Shown: positions 18,285 through 27,699, counted from the stretch's first letter. The stretch is DNA of 64,000 nucleotides from Corynebacterium jeikeium (GCA_003955985.1 CP033784.1:1426001-1490000); one strand, 5' to 3'. A program made the numbers and translations. Notes: generated by a model not told the origin, from the sequence alone.

Positions 18285-19847
18285 ATGCCACATCACGACG
18301 CTGAAGCACTCACGCACGAGGCACACGACACCGTCGGCACCGGCCGTGCCTCGACACAGACACGCTCTGCTTCACGACGAAACCGTCGCACAATCCGAAC
18401 GGGAATCGGGGTAGCGCTAGCAGGTCTTATGCCCATCGGCCTGGCTACACCTGCAAACGCACAGCCACTAAACATCCCGGGCCTATCGGATAGTGGGCTG
18501 GCGGATAAGGTGTCGTCGTCAAGCGCAAACCGCGAACTGCCTGGTTTCGGCCATGTACCGAACCCGAATATGGAGAGGCTACTCGGCATCGAGAAGGACG
18601 ATGAGGAGTCTGGTAGCGAGGGCGCAGGCAGGCAGCTGACCCCGGAACAGGCTCGCGTGGCCGCAGCCTCGCCGCTGAATTCTCTGCCGCTGACCCCGTC
18701 GCGCACGGCAAATGCCGGCATGCTGGTCAGCAGTGAGGATGCCGAGATGATGGTGAACGACAAGCTGTGGAATGTGGATGCCAAGCGTATTCACTACAAC
18801 TCCACGGATTCCCTCGGCAATCCCAGTGTGGACACAGCCCTTGTGGTGACTCCGAAGACGGAGTGGAAGGGCAGCGGTCCGCGTCCGGTCGTGGCAATCG
18901 CTCCGGGCACGCAGGGTGGCGCGGAAAAGTGCGACCCATCAATCTCCTCACAGACCGGCCTAAAGATTGAGTTCGGTCCGTTGGACATTATTGCTCCATA
19001 CGAGACGATTCCGATGGTCGCGAACTTGAAGCGAGGCGCGACTGTGGTGATGATCGACCACCACCGCAATGCCCAGGGTAACCAGGACTACGTCGACAAC
19101 ATCGCCTCAGCACAGTCGCTGTTTGATGCCGTGTCTGCCTCACACGAGCTCGGCGTGGACAAAAATGCGCCCGTGGGAATTTATGGCTACTCCCAGGGTG
19201 GCTCCGCAGCCGCTGCAGCTGCTGAGCGTGCAAGTGTCTACGCTCCGGAGCTCAACGTTGCCGCATCTGCCGCCGGTGGCCCGCCGTCCGATCTTGCAAA
19301 CGTCCTCGACCAGATTGATGGCACTACGCTGACCGCCGCGATTGCACTCGCAATCAATTCTGTCCTGGATAAGGATCCGGAGCTGCGCCGAGTCCTCAAG
19401 GAAGAAATCAGCCCCGAAGGCAAAGAACTGCTGGACAACGTGGGCAACTACTGCGCGGGTGGCTTGGGTTTCCATCACTCGTTTGAAACCACTGACCAGT
19501 ACACGACTAGCGGTGAGTCACTCAGCGAGATGATTAAGCGCTACGAGCCGGTACAGAAGGAACTCGCACGCCAGCGCGTCGGCAACTTCGTCCCAAATGC
19601 GCCGGTGTACCTCTACTCGGGTGAGCATGATGACATCATCCCCATCAACCAGGTTCGCAAGCTGCGCGATTCCTGGCTGAATCTCGGCTTCACCGACCTG
19701 GAGTACGTCGAAAACACGACTTCACCGGTGCTACCGAAGACGGGCATTAACCATATCGTTCCGATGCTCGCGGAACTGACTAATGCCACCGACTTCCTCT
19801 GGTCCCACTTCCCAGATCAGCCGGCGGAGCAGTCGCTGGAACTCTAG
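18285..19847 (+). CDS. Secreted lipase/esterase (LIP family)
   Basis: 520 residues. The long N-region HDAEALTHEAHDTVG... precedes an Arg-rich stretch, a hydrophobic core (TGIGVALAGLMPIGLA) and an ANA-QP cleavage site near residue 62, so it is exported. The alpha/beta-hydrolase nucleophile is GYSQGG. The likely acid and His are in SGEHDDIIP and INHIVPMLAEL. This matches actinobacterial secretory lipases that act on triacylglycerols. An AGGAG site at 18275-18279 lies 6 nt before the ATG at 18285. It sits between two cob blocks but has no evident role in cobalamin synthesis. Confidence 0.85.
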   Translation: MPHHDAEALTHEAHDTVGTGRASTQTRSASRRNRRTIRTGIGVALAGLMPIGLATPANAQPLNIPGLSDSGLADKVSSSSANRELPGFGHVPNPNMERLLGIEKDDEESGSEGAGRQLTPEQARVAAASPLNSLPLTPSRTANAGMLVSSEDAEMMVNDKLWNVDAKRIHYNSTDSLGNPSVDTALVVTPKTEWKGSGPRPVVAIAPGTQGGAEKCDPSISSQTGLKIEFGPLDIIAPYETIPMVANLKRGATVVMIDHHRNAQGNQDYVDNIASAQSLFDAVSASHELGVDKNAPVGIYGYSQGGSAAAAAAERASVYAPELNVAASAAGGPPSDLANVLDQIDGTTLTAAIALAINSVLDKDPELRRVLKEEISPEGKELLDNVGNYCAGGLGFHHSFETTDQYTTSGESLSEMIKRYEPVQKELARQRVGNFVPNAPVYLYSGEHDDIIPINQVRKLRDSWLNLGFTDLEYVENTTSPVLPKTGINHIVPMLAELTNATDFLWSHFPDQPAEQSLEL

Positions 19848-19861
19848 CAATAGCCCCTGCA

Positions 19862-19985
19862 GTAGAGTGATGGAGAAATCCACTGCCATGCCGCTGACGA
19901 GAAGCTCGGTGAAAATCCGCACGGTCGCGCCACTGTCACAGTCAGACCTCGTCATCGGTTAGAAGGCAGACTCCCGCCGACCGGG
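19862..19985 (+). promoter_or_regulatory. Cobalamin riboswitch upstream of cobN
   Basis: The core GCTCGGTGAAAATCCGC followed by CGGTCGCGCCACTGTCAC (19904-19939) matches the conserved cobalamin-binding core. A B12-box-like CAGACTCCCGCC lies near 19967. It ends about 20 nt before the cobN start, so control of translation initiation is plausible. Boundaries are approximate because the peripheral stems were not folded by computation. Confidence 0.8.
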
Positions 19986-20005
19986 GACGCGTTGCTCCCC
20001 AGGAA

Positions 20006-23000
20006 GTGAATGACTACACCGTGATTCTGCTGCTGTCGACCTCGGATACCGACCTTCTGTCCGCCCGCGCGGCCGCTCAGGCCAACCCGGAGGTGTCCTA
20101 CCGTTGGGCAAACCCGGCGCGTCTGCTCGACGATGATTTGCCCACGCTTGCCGACGGCGCCGATGTCGTCATCATCCGACTTCTCGGTGGCCGCCGCGCC
20201 TGGGAATCCGGCATCGACTACTTTGTGAACTCCGGTATTCCCACCGTCCTCGTCTCCGGTGAGCAGGCACCCGATGCCGAACTCACCGAGTATTCGACAG
20301 TTCCCGCAAACGTTGCCACGCAAACGCACATTTACCTGGCGGAAGGCGGCGCAAAGAACCTCGCACAGCTGCACAATTTCCTGTCGGACACACTGCTTCT
20401 GACCGGTCTTGGCTTTGAAGAGCCCACTCGCATGCCGGCCTGGGGTTTCCTGGAGCGCGACTCCAAGGTGGCCACGGAAGATTCCCGCGGCACCGTCGGC
20501 ATTATTTACTACCGCGCCCAGCACCTGGCGGGAAATACGCACTACATTGAGGCGCTTGCTGACGCGGTCGAGGCTCGCGGCTACGTCGCCAAGCCTATCT
20601 TCGCCGCGTCCCTGCGCACCGCCAGCGATGAACTGCTGGCAGAGCTAGCTTCCTGCGACGCGCTCATCACCACGGTGCTCGCCGCTGGCGGCAACCGCCC
20701 GGCACTCGCGCAGGCCGGCCAGGACGATGACGGCTGGGATGTCGCCGCACTCGCAGACCTGAACATTCCCATCATCCAGGGTTTGGCCCTGACTTCGTCC
20801 AAGGCGGCATGGGAGGACAACGACGAAGGTCTGTCGCCGCTGGACGTCGCAACACAGGTCGCCGTCCCCGAATTCGACGGCCGCATCATCTCGGTCGCGT
20901 TCTCGTTTAAGGAAATCGACTCCGACGAGCTCATTTCCTACGTCCCGGATCTCGAGCGTTGCGACCGCCTGGCCGGCATCGCCACCCGTTACGCCGCGCT
21001 CCGCCACATCAACAACGCTGACAAGCGCGTCGCCGTCATGCTCTCTGCGTACCCGACCAAGCACGCCCGCATCGGCAACGCTGTCGGTCTGGACACACCA
21101 GCATCCACGTTGAAGGTGCTGCACGCGCTTGCCGACGCCGGATACAACCTCGGCGACACCACCAAAATCCCCGGATATGCCACCGCCGAGGATGGTGCCG
21201 ATGAACCAGATGCGTTCATGCACGCCATCATCGAGGCCGGCGGCCAGGACCCGGACTGGCTGACCGAAGAGGTTATGGAGGCAGCCGAGCTTCGCCTGCC
21301 CGCTGCCACCTACGAGAAGTTCTTCGCTACCTTGCCGGAAGAACTTCGCTCCGACATGCAGGACAAGTGGGGTGCCGCGCCGGGCACCCTGTACGTCCAC
21401 CCGGATACCCAGGACATCTACATTGCGGGCCTGACCTTCGGCAATGTCGTGGTCATGGTGCAGCCACCGCGCGGTTTCGGTGACAACCCGGTGGGTATCT
21501 ACCACGACCCGGATCTGCCGCCGACGCACCATTACCTGGCCTGCTACCGCTTCCTGTCGCTGCCGCAGGCGGAGGGCGGTTTCGGCGCCGATGCCGTGGT
21601 TCACATGGGCAAGCACGGCAACCTGGAGTGGCTGCCGGGCAAGACCGTCGGCCTTTCCGCTTCCTGCGGCCCGGATGCTGCCATCGGCGAGCTGCCAATG
21701 ATCTACCCCTTCCTGGTCAACGACCCGGGCGAAGGCACACAGGCCAAGCGCCGTGCTCACGCCACGCTTGTCGACCACCTCATTCCGCCAATGGCCCGCG
21801 CCGAATCCTACGGTGACATCACCCGTCTGGAACAGCTTCTCGACGAGCACCAGAACATCTCCGCCATGGATCCGGCCAAGCTGCCGGCCATCCGCCAGGA
21901 GATTTGGACGCTGCTGACCGCCGCGAAGATGGACCGCGACCTCGGCTGGGACGAGCGCCCGGACGAGGAGGTCTTCGATGACATGCTCATGCATGTCGAC
22001 GGCTGGCTCTGCGAGATTAAGGACGTCGCCATCCGCGGTGGCCTCCACGTGCTCAGCCAGGCACCGGAAGACGAATCTCTAATCGGCACTGTGACCACCA
22101 TGTTGCGCGCCCGCCAGCTGTGGGGCGGCAAGCAGACCCTGCCGGGCCTGCGCGAAGCTCTCGGCCTGGCCGAGGACGGCACCGATGAACGCCACGCTGT
22201 GGACTCTATCGATGCACTGGCTACGGCACTGGTAACCGCCGTGGTGAAGAATCCCGACCAACCAGTGACACAGATCGCGGCTGATGTGCTCGGCTCCGAG
22301 GAATTCGCCGATATCGCGGCACCAAACGGCCTCGATCAGGTTGTCGAGCTGCTGCAGTTCACCCGCGACGAAATTCTCCCGCGCCTGGCTGCTACCAGCG
22401 AGGAGATCCCGCGCATTCTTTCCGCTCTCGATGGCGAATTCGTTCCGGCTGGCCCCTCCGGTTCACCACTGCGCGGCCTGGTCAACGTGCTGCCAACTGC
22501 CCGCAACTTCTACTCGGTCGACCCCAAGGCGGTGCCGTCGCGCCTGGCTTGGGAAACCGGCGTCAACCTCGCCGATGGCCTGATTGAACGCTACCGCGCC
22601 GACCACGGCGAGTACCCGAAGTCGGTTGGCTTGTCGGTATGGGGCACTTCCGCCATGCGTACCTCGGGCGATGACATCGCCGAGGTGCTCGCGTTGATTG
22701 GTGTGCATCCGGTGTGGGATGACGCATCTCGCCGTATTGTCGGCCTTGAGCCGATTCCGCTGGAGGAGCTGGGCCGACCGCGCATTGACGTGACCGTCCG
22801 TATTTCCGGCTTCTTCCGTGATGCGTTTCCGCATGTTATCGACCTTTTGGATGACGCGTTTCAGCTCGTCGTCAAGCTTGATGAATCCGATGAGGACAAC
22901 TACGTGCGCGCCCATGCGAAGGCCGACCAGCAGGAGCGCCCGCGTCGCATCTTCGGTTCCAAGCCGGGCACCTATGGAGCTGGCCTGCTGCAGCTGATCG

Positions 23001-23671
23001 ATTCCGGTTCCTGGCGCGATGACGCGGACTTGGCAAAGGTCTACACGACCTGGGGTGGCTACGCCTATGGCCGCGGCGTCGATGGGGAAGAGGCAGCTGA
23101 CGACATGAAGACGGCCTACCGCCGTATTCAGGTTGCCGCGAAGAATGCCGATACCCGCGAGCACGATATCGCCGACTCCGATGACTACTTCCAGTTCCAC
23201 GGCGGCATGATCGCCACGGTCCGTGCACTGACGGGTTCCGCTCCAGAGGCGTATGTGGGAGATTCCACGCGCCCGGACGCCGTGCGCACCCGCACCCTGC
23301 ACGAGGAGACTCGACGCGTCTTCCGAGCCCGCGTAGTCAACCCACGCTGGATGCAGGCCATGCGTAACCACGGCTACAAGGGCGCCTTCGAAATGGCCGC
23401 AACCGTCGACTACCTCTTCGGTTACGACGCGACGGCGCAGGTCATGGATGACTGGATGTACGAAACGCTTACCGACGAGTACGTTGCGAACCCGGAAAAC
23501 CGCGAGTTCTTTGAACAGTCGAATCCGTGGGCTTTGCACGATATTTCCGAGCGCCTGATGGAGGCCGCCGAGCGCGGTATGTGGGAAAACCCCGACCAGG
23601 AACGCATGGATCTGCTGCGCCAGACCTACCTGGATACAGAGGGCGACTTGGAGGAGCGCGCTGACCGGTAG
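20006..23671 (+). CDS. cobN: Cobaltochelatase large subunit CobN
   Basis: 1221 residues, the usual CobN length. Signatures along the protein are LLLSTSDTDLLSARAA at the start, YYRAQHLAGNTHYIEAL near 170, GIYHDPDLPPTHHYLACYRFL near 495 and VHMGKHGNLEWLPGKTVGLS near 530. CobN inserts Co2+ into hydrogenobyrinate a,c-diamide with ATP, together with ChlI/ChlD-like (CobST-type) partners that are not in this window. The gene is headed by a cobalamin riboswitch. GTG at 20006 directly follows AGGAA; GTG at 20021 (MILLLSTSD) is an equally credible start. Confidence 0.96.
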   Translation: MNDYTVILLLSTSDTDLLSARAAAQANPEVSYRWANPARLLDDDLPTLADGADVVIIRLLGGRRAWESGIDYFVNSGIPTVLVSGEQAPDAELTEYSTVPANVATQTHIYLAEGGAKNLAQLHNFLSDTLLLTGLGFEEPTRMPAWGFLERDSKVATEDSRGTVGIIYYRAQHLAGNTHYIEALADAVEARGYVAKPIFAASLRTASDELLAELASCDALITTVLAAGGNRPALAQAGQDDDGWDVAALADLNIPIIQGLALTSSKAAWEDNDEGLSPLDVATQVAVPEFDGRIISVAFSFKEIDSDELISYVPDLERCDRLAGIATRYAALRHINNADKRVAVMLSAYPTKHARIGNAVGLDTPASTLKVLHALADAGYNLGDTTKIPGYATAEDGADEPDAFMHAIIEAGGQDPDWLTEEVMEAAELRLPAATYEKFFATLPEELRSDMQDKWGAAPGTLYVHPDTQDIYIAGLTFGNVVVMVQPPRGFGDNPVGIYHDPDLPPTHHYLACYRFLSLPQAEGGFGADAVVHMGKHGNLEWLPGKTVGLSASCGPDAAIGELPMIYPFLVNDPGEGTQAKRRAHATLVDHLIPPMARAESYGDITRLEQLLDEHQNISAMDPAKLPAIRQEIWTLLTAAKMDRDLGWDERPDEEVFDDMLMHVDGWLCEIKDVAIRGGLHVLSQAPEDESLIGTVTTMLRARQLWGGKQTLPGLREALGLAEDGTDERHAVDSIDALATALVTAVVKNPDQPVTQIAADVLGSEEFADIAAPNGLDQVVELLQFTRDEILPRLAATSEEIPRILSALDGEFVPAGPSGSPLRGLVNVLPTARNFYSVDPKAVPSRLAWETGVNLADGLIERYRADHGEYPKSVGLSVWGTSAMRTSGDDIAEVLALIGVHPVWDDASRRIVGLEPIPLEELGRPRIDVTVRISGFFRDAFPHVIDLLDDAFQLVVKLDESDEDNYVRAHAKADQQERPRRIFGSKPGTYGAGLLQLIDSGSWRDDADLAKVYTTWGGYAYGRGVDGEEAADDMKTAYRRIQVAAKNADTREHDIADSDDYFQFHGGMIATVRALTGSAPEAYVGDSTRPDAVRTRTLHEETRRVFRARVVNPRWMQAMRNHGYKGAFEMAATVDYLFGYDATAQVMDDWMYETLTDEYVANPENREFFEQSNPWALHDISERLMEAAERGMWENPDQERMDLLRQTYLDTEGDLEERADR

Positions 23672-23755
23672 GTAACCGCTAGGCGACCGGTAGGCGACCG
23701 CTAGTCGTGGTCTAACCGGCCGATAGCCGTAACCACTTGCTCATCTAGTGGCGGT

Positions 23756-23761
23756 TACACT
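23756..23761 (+). promoter_or_regulatory. -10 element of a leaderless promoter for fxsA, with a flanking inverted repeat
   Basis: TACACT is followed by 8 nt and the ATG at 23770. An imperfect inverted repeat, GTAACCACT (23729-23737) and AGTGGcgGTTAC (23747-23758), overlaps the upstream promoter region and could be an operator. Confidence 0.45.
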
Positions 23762-23769
23762 GGGGAACT

Positions 23770-24390
23770 ATGAGCAAGTGGTTCACAATTATTTACCTCA
23801 TCGCCGAGATTGCGGCCTTTATCGCACTTGGTGAATGGATTGGCTATGGCTGGACCGTCCTGCTGGTTCTGGGTCTATTCATTCTGGGATTGGTTTTCGC
23901 CGCCATCGAGTTCAAGCGCATCTACCAGAAGTTGCTGCTGGATACTTCTCGTACTCTTACTGAGTACGGACAGAAGCATCCGGAGGAGGCAATCAAGCGC
24001 TCGGCAAAGGGCGCGGGACACTTTGTGGCTGACTCGGCAATCCTGTTGGTTGGCTCTTGGCTGATTGCCCTGCCGGGCGTCGTCTCCACGGTTGTTGGTT
24101 TCCTCATGGTGCTACCGCCGACTCGCTGGCTGATTCGTAAGAGCGGATCGGTGGCACTGCTCAACGGACTCCGCAACTTCAGTGACCGCAGCATGATGGT
24201 GGTCTCTCAGTACGGCATGAACCCGGGTGCTCCAGGAACTGGCGCTGGTGCTGGCGGTTTTTCGGGTTTCCCTGGATTCTCTGGTGGTTTCCCGGGTGCG
24301 GATGGCAAGGCCTTCCCACAGGATAAAATCGTCCCACCGGCACCGGACAACGCCTGGGATGATGACCAGGACGACAGCGACAAGCGCTAA
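23770..24390 (+). CDS. fxsA: FxsA-family membrane protein
   Basis: 206 residues. Membrane helices lie at about 5-20, 25-45 and 80-115, and LLVGSWLIALPGVVSTVVGFLMVLPPTRWLIR is the conserved FxsA segment. FxsA in E. coli relieves phage T7 exclusion by the F plasmid when overproduced; its normal role is unknown. The C-terminus is Gly/Phe-rich then acidic and probably cytoplasmic. It ends 38 bp before lnt. Confidence 0.88.
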   Translation: MSKWFTIIYLIAEIAAFIALGEWIGYGWTVLLVLGLFILGLVFAAIEFKRIYQKLLLDTSRTLTEYGQKHPEEAIKRSAKGAGHFVADSAILLVGSWLIALPGVVSTVVGFLMVLPPTRWLIRKSGSVALLNGLRNFSDRSMMVVSQYGMNPGAPGTGAGAGGFSGFPGFSGGFPGADGKAFPQDKIVPPAPDNAWDDDQDDSDKR

Positions 24391-24428
24391 CTCAAAAACT
24401 CGCAAACGTAGAGAGTTCTCTTATACAA

Positions 24429-26117
24429 GTGCACACTAACCGCCAAGCGCGCTCCAGCGAGCACGGGAACGTCGCTCAGAAAGACGCTTCGAAAGACATT
24501 CTGGAGAATCCGAATCGCTGGCAGGCGCGCTTTCGCGCGCTTACCCCACTAAAGCAGCGCCTCGTTCTCGCCTTCATTGCAATCCTCGCTGGTGGATTGC
24601 AGTTCTTAAGCTATGCGCCCATGAGCTGGTGGTGGACGGCCTGGATCGGCCTCGCCCTGCTCATTTTTGCCTTCTTCTGCGCAGCCGATTGGAAATCCAG
24701 CGTAGTGGTGGGCTTCAGCTGGGCAACAGCGACGGCTCTTTTCTCACTGCCGTGGATCGGCTCCTTCGTCGGCATTGGCCCCTACGTGGCGCTCTCAATT
24801 GTGCTGGGACTGCTCGCAATTCCGGCGGCGCTTGCGATGTGGCTGATTGCCCAATCCAGTTTCCCCCTCGCGCTGAAGCTCCCTGGCATGGCCGCTGCGC
24901 TCGTGGCAGGGGAGGCGCTGCTAGCCCGCTGGCCTTTCGGAGGCTTCCCCTGGCTCCGCGTTGCCTGGGGGCAGGTCGACGGCCCGCTGGCCCCAGCAGT
25001 GGCAATCGGCAGCACTGCATTGGTCACTTTCCTCGCTGCTTGCGTTGGTGCGGGACTGGTCGCGCTCACGCTACGTTCCTATGCAACCTCCGCTGCGCTT
25101 TTGGTGGGAGCGTTATTCGTCGGCTGGGTTCTTCCTGCGTGGACCCAACCGCTGCCTGAGCCTACGGCCGCTGACAACACCCGTGTCGCGGTTATCCAGG
25201 GCAATGTTCCGCGCCTCGGTTTAGAGTTCAATGCCCAGCGCCGCGCAGTCCTGCAAAACCACGCCGATGCCACCAATGAGCTGGCCCGACGTGTCCACCA
25301 AGGTAAGGAAGAGCAGCCGGACATCGTCATCTGGCCCGAAAACTCCTCCGATGTCAGCCCGTTTACGGATGGGGAAGCGGCACGCATTATCGAAAACGCC
25401 GCGATGAATATTGGCGCTCCCATCGTGGTCGGCACCTTTACCTACACCAATGGGGTGCAAAACACCATGGTGGTCTGGGATCCGCAGACCGGCCCCGGCG
25501 ACCAGCACGAGAAAATCTATCTCCAGCCCTTCGGCGAGACCATGCCATTCCGCGAACTGCTACGTCACTTTTCCGACATGGTCGCTCACGCCGGAGACAT
25601 GACTCCGGGCAGCGGCGATGCCGTGGTTACAACGCCAGGCACCGATGGTTTAAAGAAGGTCAATCTAGGCGTGGCCACCTGTTACGAAGTGGTCTTCGAT
25701 GGTGCCTTCCGCAACGCAGTCAAACACGGCGCAACCATGCTGGCCACGCCCACAAATAACGCCACCTTCGGTTTCACCGACATGACCTACCAACAGCTGG
25801 CCATGAGCCGCATGCGAGCCATGGAGTTCCAACGCTCCACGGCCGTCGCCGCAACCAGCGGTGTGAGCGCGATTGTGGATGCGCACGGAGACGTCGTAAA
25901 GCGGAGCAAAATCTTCGAGCAGAAGGTACTCACTGAAACTCTGCCTCAGTACGCCCACCTGACTTTTGCAGCCCGCTTCGGGACGTGGATTGAAGGTCTA
26001 CTGACCGCATTCGGTATTCTTTGTGTGGTTGGTGCCGTCCTGCGTCGCCGTGGCGGAGATGCCAGGGCAGGCGCAGATGAAGTTGATGGCCGGGATACTG
26101 AGCAGAACATGCACTAA
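24429..26117 (+). CDS. lnt: Apolipoprotein N-acyltransferase (Lnt; Ppm2-like)
   Basis: 562 residues. An N-terminal region of about eight membrane helices (45-245) is followed by a carbon-nitrogen-hydrolase domain and a last helix near 520. The catalytic triad is visible: Glu in IWPENSS, Lys in HEKIYLQPFGE and Cys in TCYEVVFDG. It N-acylates the lipid-modified cysteine of lipoproteins. In corynebacteria the gene pairs with ppm1 (Ppm2/Ppm1), as here with 12 bp between. The start is GTG at 24429, with a weak GAGAG upstream. Confidence 0.93.
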   Translation: MHTNRQARSSEHGNVAQKDASKDILENPNRWQARFRALTPLKQRLVLAFIAILAGGLQFLSYAPMSWWWTAWIGLALLIFAFFCAADWKSSVVVGFSWATATALFSLPWIGSFVGIGPYVALSIVLGLLAIPAALAMWLIAQSSFPLALKLPGMAAALVAGEALLARWPFGGFPWLRVAWGQVDGPLAPAVAIGSTALVTFLAACVGAGLVALTLRSYATSAALLVGALFVGWVLPAWTQPLPEPTAADNTRVAVIQGNVPRLGLEFNAQRRAVLQNHADATNELARRVHQGKEEQPDIVIWPENSSDVSPFTDGEAARIIENAAMNIGAPIVVGTFTYTNGVQNTMVVWDPQTGPGDQHEKIYLQPFGETMPFRELLRHFSDMVAHAGDMTPGSGDAVVTTPGTDGLKKVNLGVATCYEVVFDGAFRNAVKHGATMLATPTNNATFGFTDMTYQQLAMSRMRAMEFQRSTAVAATSGVSAIVDAHGDVVKRSKIFEQKVLTETLPQYAHLTFAARFGTWIEGLLTAFGILCVVGAVLRRRGGDARAGADEVDGRDTEQNMH

Positions 26118-26129
26118 GGAGAATCACGA

Positions 26130-26942
26130 GTGACTGCCCTAAATGAGTCGACGCTGGTTGTCATTCCCACTTTCAACGAGCGGGAAAACCTGCCGGGCGT
26201 GATTGCACGCCTGCGCGCAGCGGAGCCTCGCGTCGACATTTTGGTTGTCGATGACTCTTCACCAGACGGCACCGGTGAGCTCGCCGATGAAATCGCTGCC
26301 GCTGACAAGTCGGACAACGGCGAAGAGCACATCTACGTCCTGCACCGCGAGGGCAAGGGCGGTCTCTGGGGTGCGTACCGCGCGGGCTTCGCTTGGGGTC
26401 TCGAGCGCGACTACGAGGTTCTCTGCGAGATGGATGCCGACGGCTCCCACGCACCAGAGCAGTTCCATCTGCTGCTGGAGAAGCTCGAGGACGGTGCCGA
26501 TGTCGTCATCGGTTCCCGCTACATTCCGGGCGGCAAGACCGTCAACTGGCCAATGAGCCGTCAGGTTCTCTCCCGCGGCGGCAACCTCTACATCTCGCTG
26601 GCGCTCGGCGCGGGCATCTCGGATATCACCGCTGGCTACCGTGCTTATCGACGGGAAGTTCTCGAAACCCTTGACCTCGAGAACATTGGCAAGGCTGCGT
26701 ACCTGTTCCAGACCGAGCTCGCTTTTGAGGCTGTACAGGCGGGCTTCTTGGTGGAGGAGGTTCCGATCACCTTTACTGAGCGCGAGTACGGCGAGTCCAA
26801 GATGGATGGCAGCTTTGTGAAGCAGTCTCTGCTGCAGGTCACCAAGTGGGGATTCAAGCACCGCTCGCAGCAGGTAAAAAACCTGGGGTCGGAGATTGGT
26901 CGCCTGGCTGGTCACGAGTTTAAGCAGCGATTCCGCAAGTAG
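26130..26942 (+). CDS. ppm1: Polyprenol monophosphomannose synthase Ppm1
   Basis: 270 residues, a family 2 glycosyltransferase (DPM1 type): VVIPTFNERENLPGVI at the start, VVDDSSPDGTGELAD near 46 and the metal-binding EMDADGSHAPEQ near 103. It moves mannose from GDP-mannose to polyprenyl phosphate. The product feeds lipomannan/lipoarabinomannan synthesis and protein O-mannosylation. The start GTG follows a strong AAGGAG (26116-26121) at the end of lnt. Coupling with lnt is likely. Confidence 0.94.
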   Translation: MTALNESTLVVIPTFNERENLPGVIARLRAAEPRVDILVVDDSSPDGTGELADEIAAADKSDNGEEHIYVLHREGKGGLWGAYRAGFAWGLERDYEVLCEMDADGSHAPEQFHLLLEKLEDGADVVIGSRYIPGGKTVNWPMSRQVLSRGGNLYISLALGAGISDITAGYRAYRREVLETLDLENIGKAAYLFQTELAFEAVQAGFLVEEVPITFTEREYGESKMDGSFVKQSLLQVTKWGFKHRSQQVKNLGSEIGRLAGHEFKQRFRK

Positions 26943-26983
26943 GGCTAGGGCAGCCCCAAAGATTGCGGCCTACCTGTGTGGAG

Positions 26984-27059
26984 ACGGGCTGCCTGTATGA
27001 CTGCGGGCTGCAAATGTGAATACGGGCTGCCTGTATGAATGGGGGCTGCAAATGTGAAA
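26984..27059. repeat. 38-bp tandem duplication downstream of ppm1
   Basis: Two head-to-tail 38-bp units (26984-27021 and 27022-27059) both start ACGGGCTGCCTGTATGA and differ at about three positions. They lie in the 322-bp gap between ppm1 and rbpA. The region also holds a hairpin and the rbpA terminator and has no credible gene. Confidence 0.75.
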
Positions 27060-27067
27060 CTGTCTTA

Positions 27068-27114
27068 GTTTATGACAGTTTCAAGCCATTTTTCAGGCCA
27101 TTTTTGTCATAAAC
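27068..27114. terminator. Hairpin with 10-bp perfect arms downstream of ppm1
   Basis: GTTTATGACA (27068-27077) pairs with TGTCATAAAC (27105-27114). The 27-nt loop contains two copies of GCCATTTTT. There is no classical GC stem with a T-tract, so this may be a terminator variant or an operator. It lies 126 bp after the ppm1 stop. Confidence 0.4.
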
Positions 27115-27156
27115 GCAGTCAGTAACTCGGATCGGCCCGCCGCAGCCAGGCACCAA

Positions 27157-27201
27157 CAAAAAACGGGCCCGAATAAGGAGCAAAACCTTATCCGGACCCA
27201 T
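27157..27201 (-). terminator. Rho-independent terminator of rbpA
   Basis: Read on the minus strand, the stem GGGTCCGGATAAGG / CCTTATTCGGGCCC has a 7-nt loop and is followed by TTTTTTG. It lies about 65 bp after the rbpA stop. Confidence 0.85.
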
Positions 27202-27264
27202 TTTGCAGCATGTAATTCACAGCTGCAGCGCCCTAAAGCTCACTAGCGCAAGCCAGCTCAAACC

Positions 27265-27654
27265 TTAAGCGTTCTTCTCTGCTTCTTCGGCTTCCTTCTG
27301 AGCCTTCAGCAGGCGAGCGGCGTTACGACGACGCTTGCGCAGCAAGTCAACACGCTCATCCAGCAGCACGTCGAGCTCCTCGATGGAGCGGCGCTCACGG
27401 AGCATGTCCCAGTGAGTCCTCGGCGGCTTCACCGGCTTGGCTTCAGTGCCTTCGCCTTCAACCAGCTCACCAATTTGGCCATTCTTGCACAGCCATTCAC
27501 CTGGAATTTCCGCGTCATCCGCGAATGGGACCTCGAAGATCTCACCGGATTCAGTGCGGTAGCGGACCATCATTCGCGGCGCGAGGTCATGATCGCGATC
27601 GGTCTCATACGAAACGGCGCCCATGCGACTGCCACGAAGAACTCGATCTGCCAT
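27265..27654 (-). CDS. rbpA: RNA polymerase-binding protein RbpA
   Basis: 129 residues. RbpA binds the sigma factor and beta' and stabilises promoter opening in actinobacteria. MADRVLRGSRMGAVSYETDRDHDLAPR is the typical N-terminus with the sigma-tail region. The core domain (LCKNG near 60) and the C-terminal sigma-interacting helix (SIEELDVLLDERVDLLRKRR) follow. The ATG at 27654 was chosen over an upstream in-frame start because AAAGGGGG lies at 27665-27672. A TATAAT -10 is visible upstream and a strong terminator downstream. Confidence 0.94.
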   Translation of the reverse strand: MADRVLRGSRMGAVSYETDRDHDLAPRMMVRYRTESGEIFEVPFADDAEIPGEWLCKNGQIGELVEGEGTEAKPVKPPRTHWDMLRERRSIEELDVLLDERVDLLRKRRRNAARLLKAQKEAEEAEKNA

Positions 27655-27693
27655 GTGGAACGTGCCCCCTTTGGTAGAAATACTAGACCACAC

Positions 27694-27699
27694 ATTATA
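27694..27699 (-). promoter_or_regulatory. -10 element (TATAAT) of rbpA
   Basis: A consensus TATAAT on the minus strand, about 40 bp upstream of the rbpA ATG, gives a leader of about 33 nt that contains the AAAGGGGG ribosome site. The -35 is weak. Confidence 0.65.
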
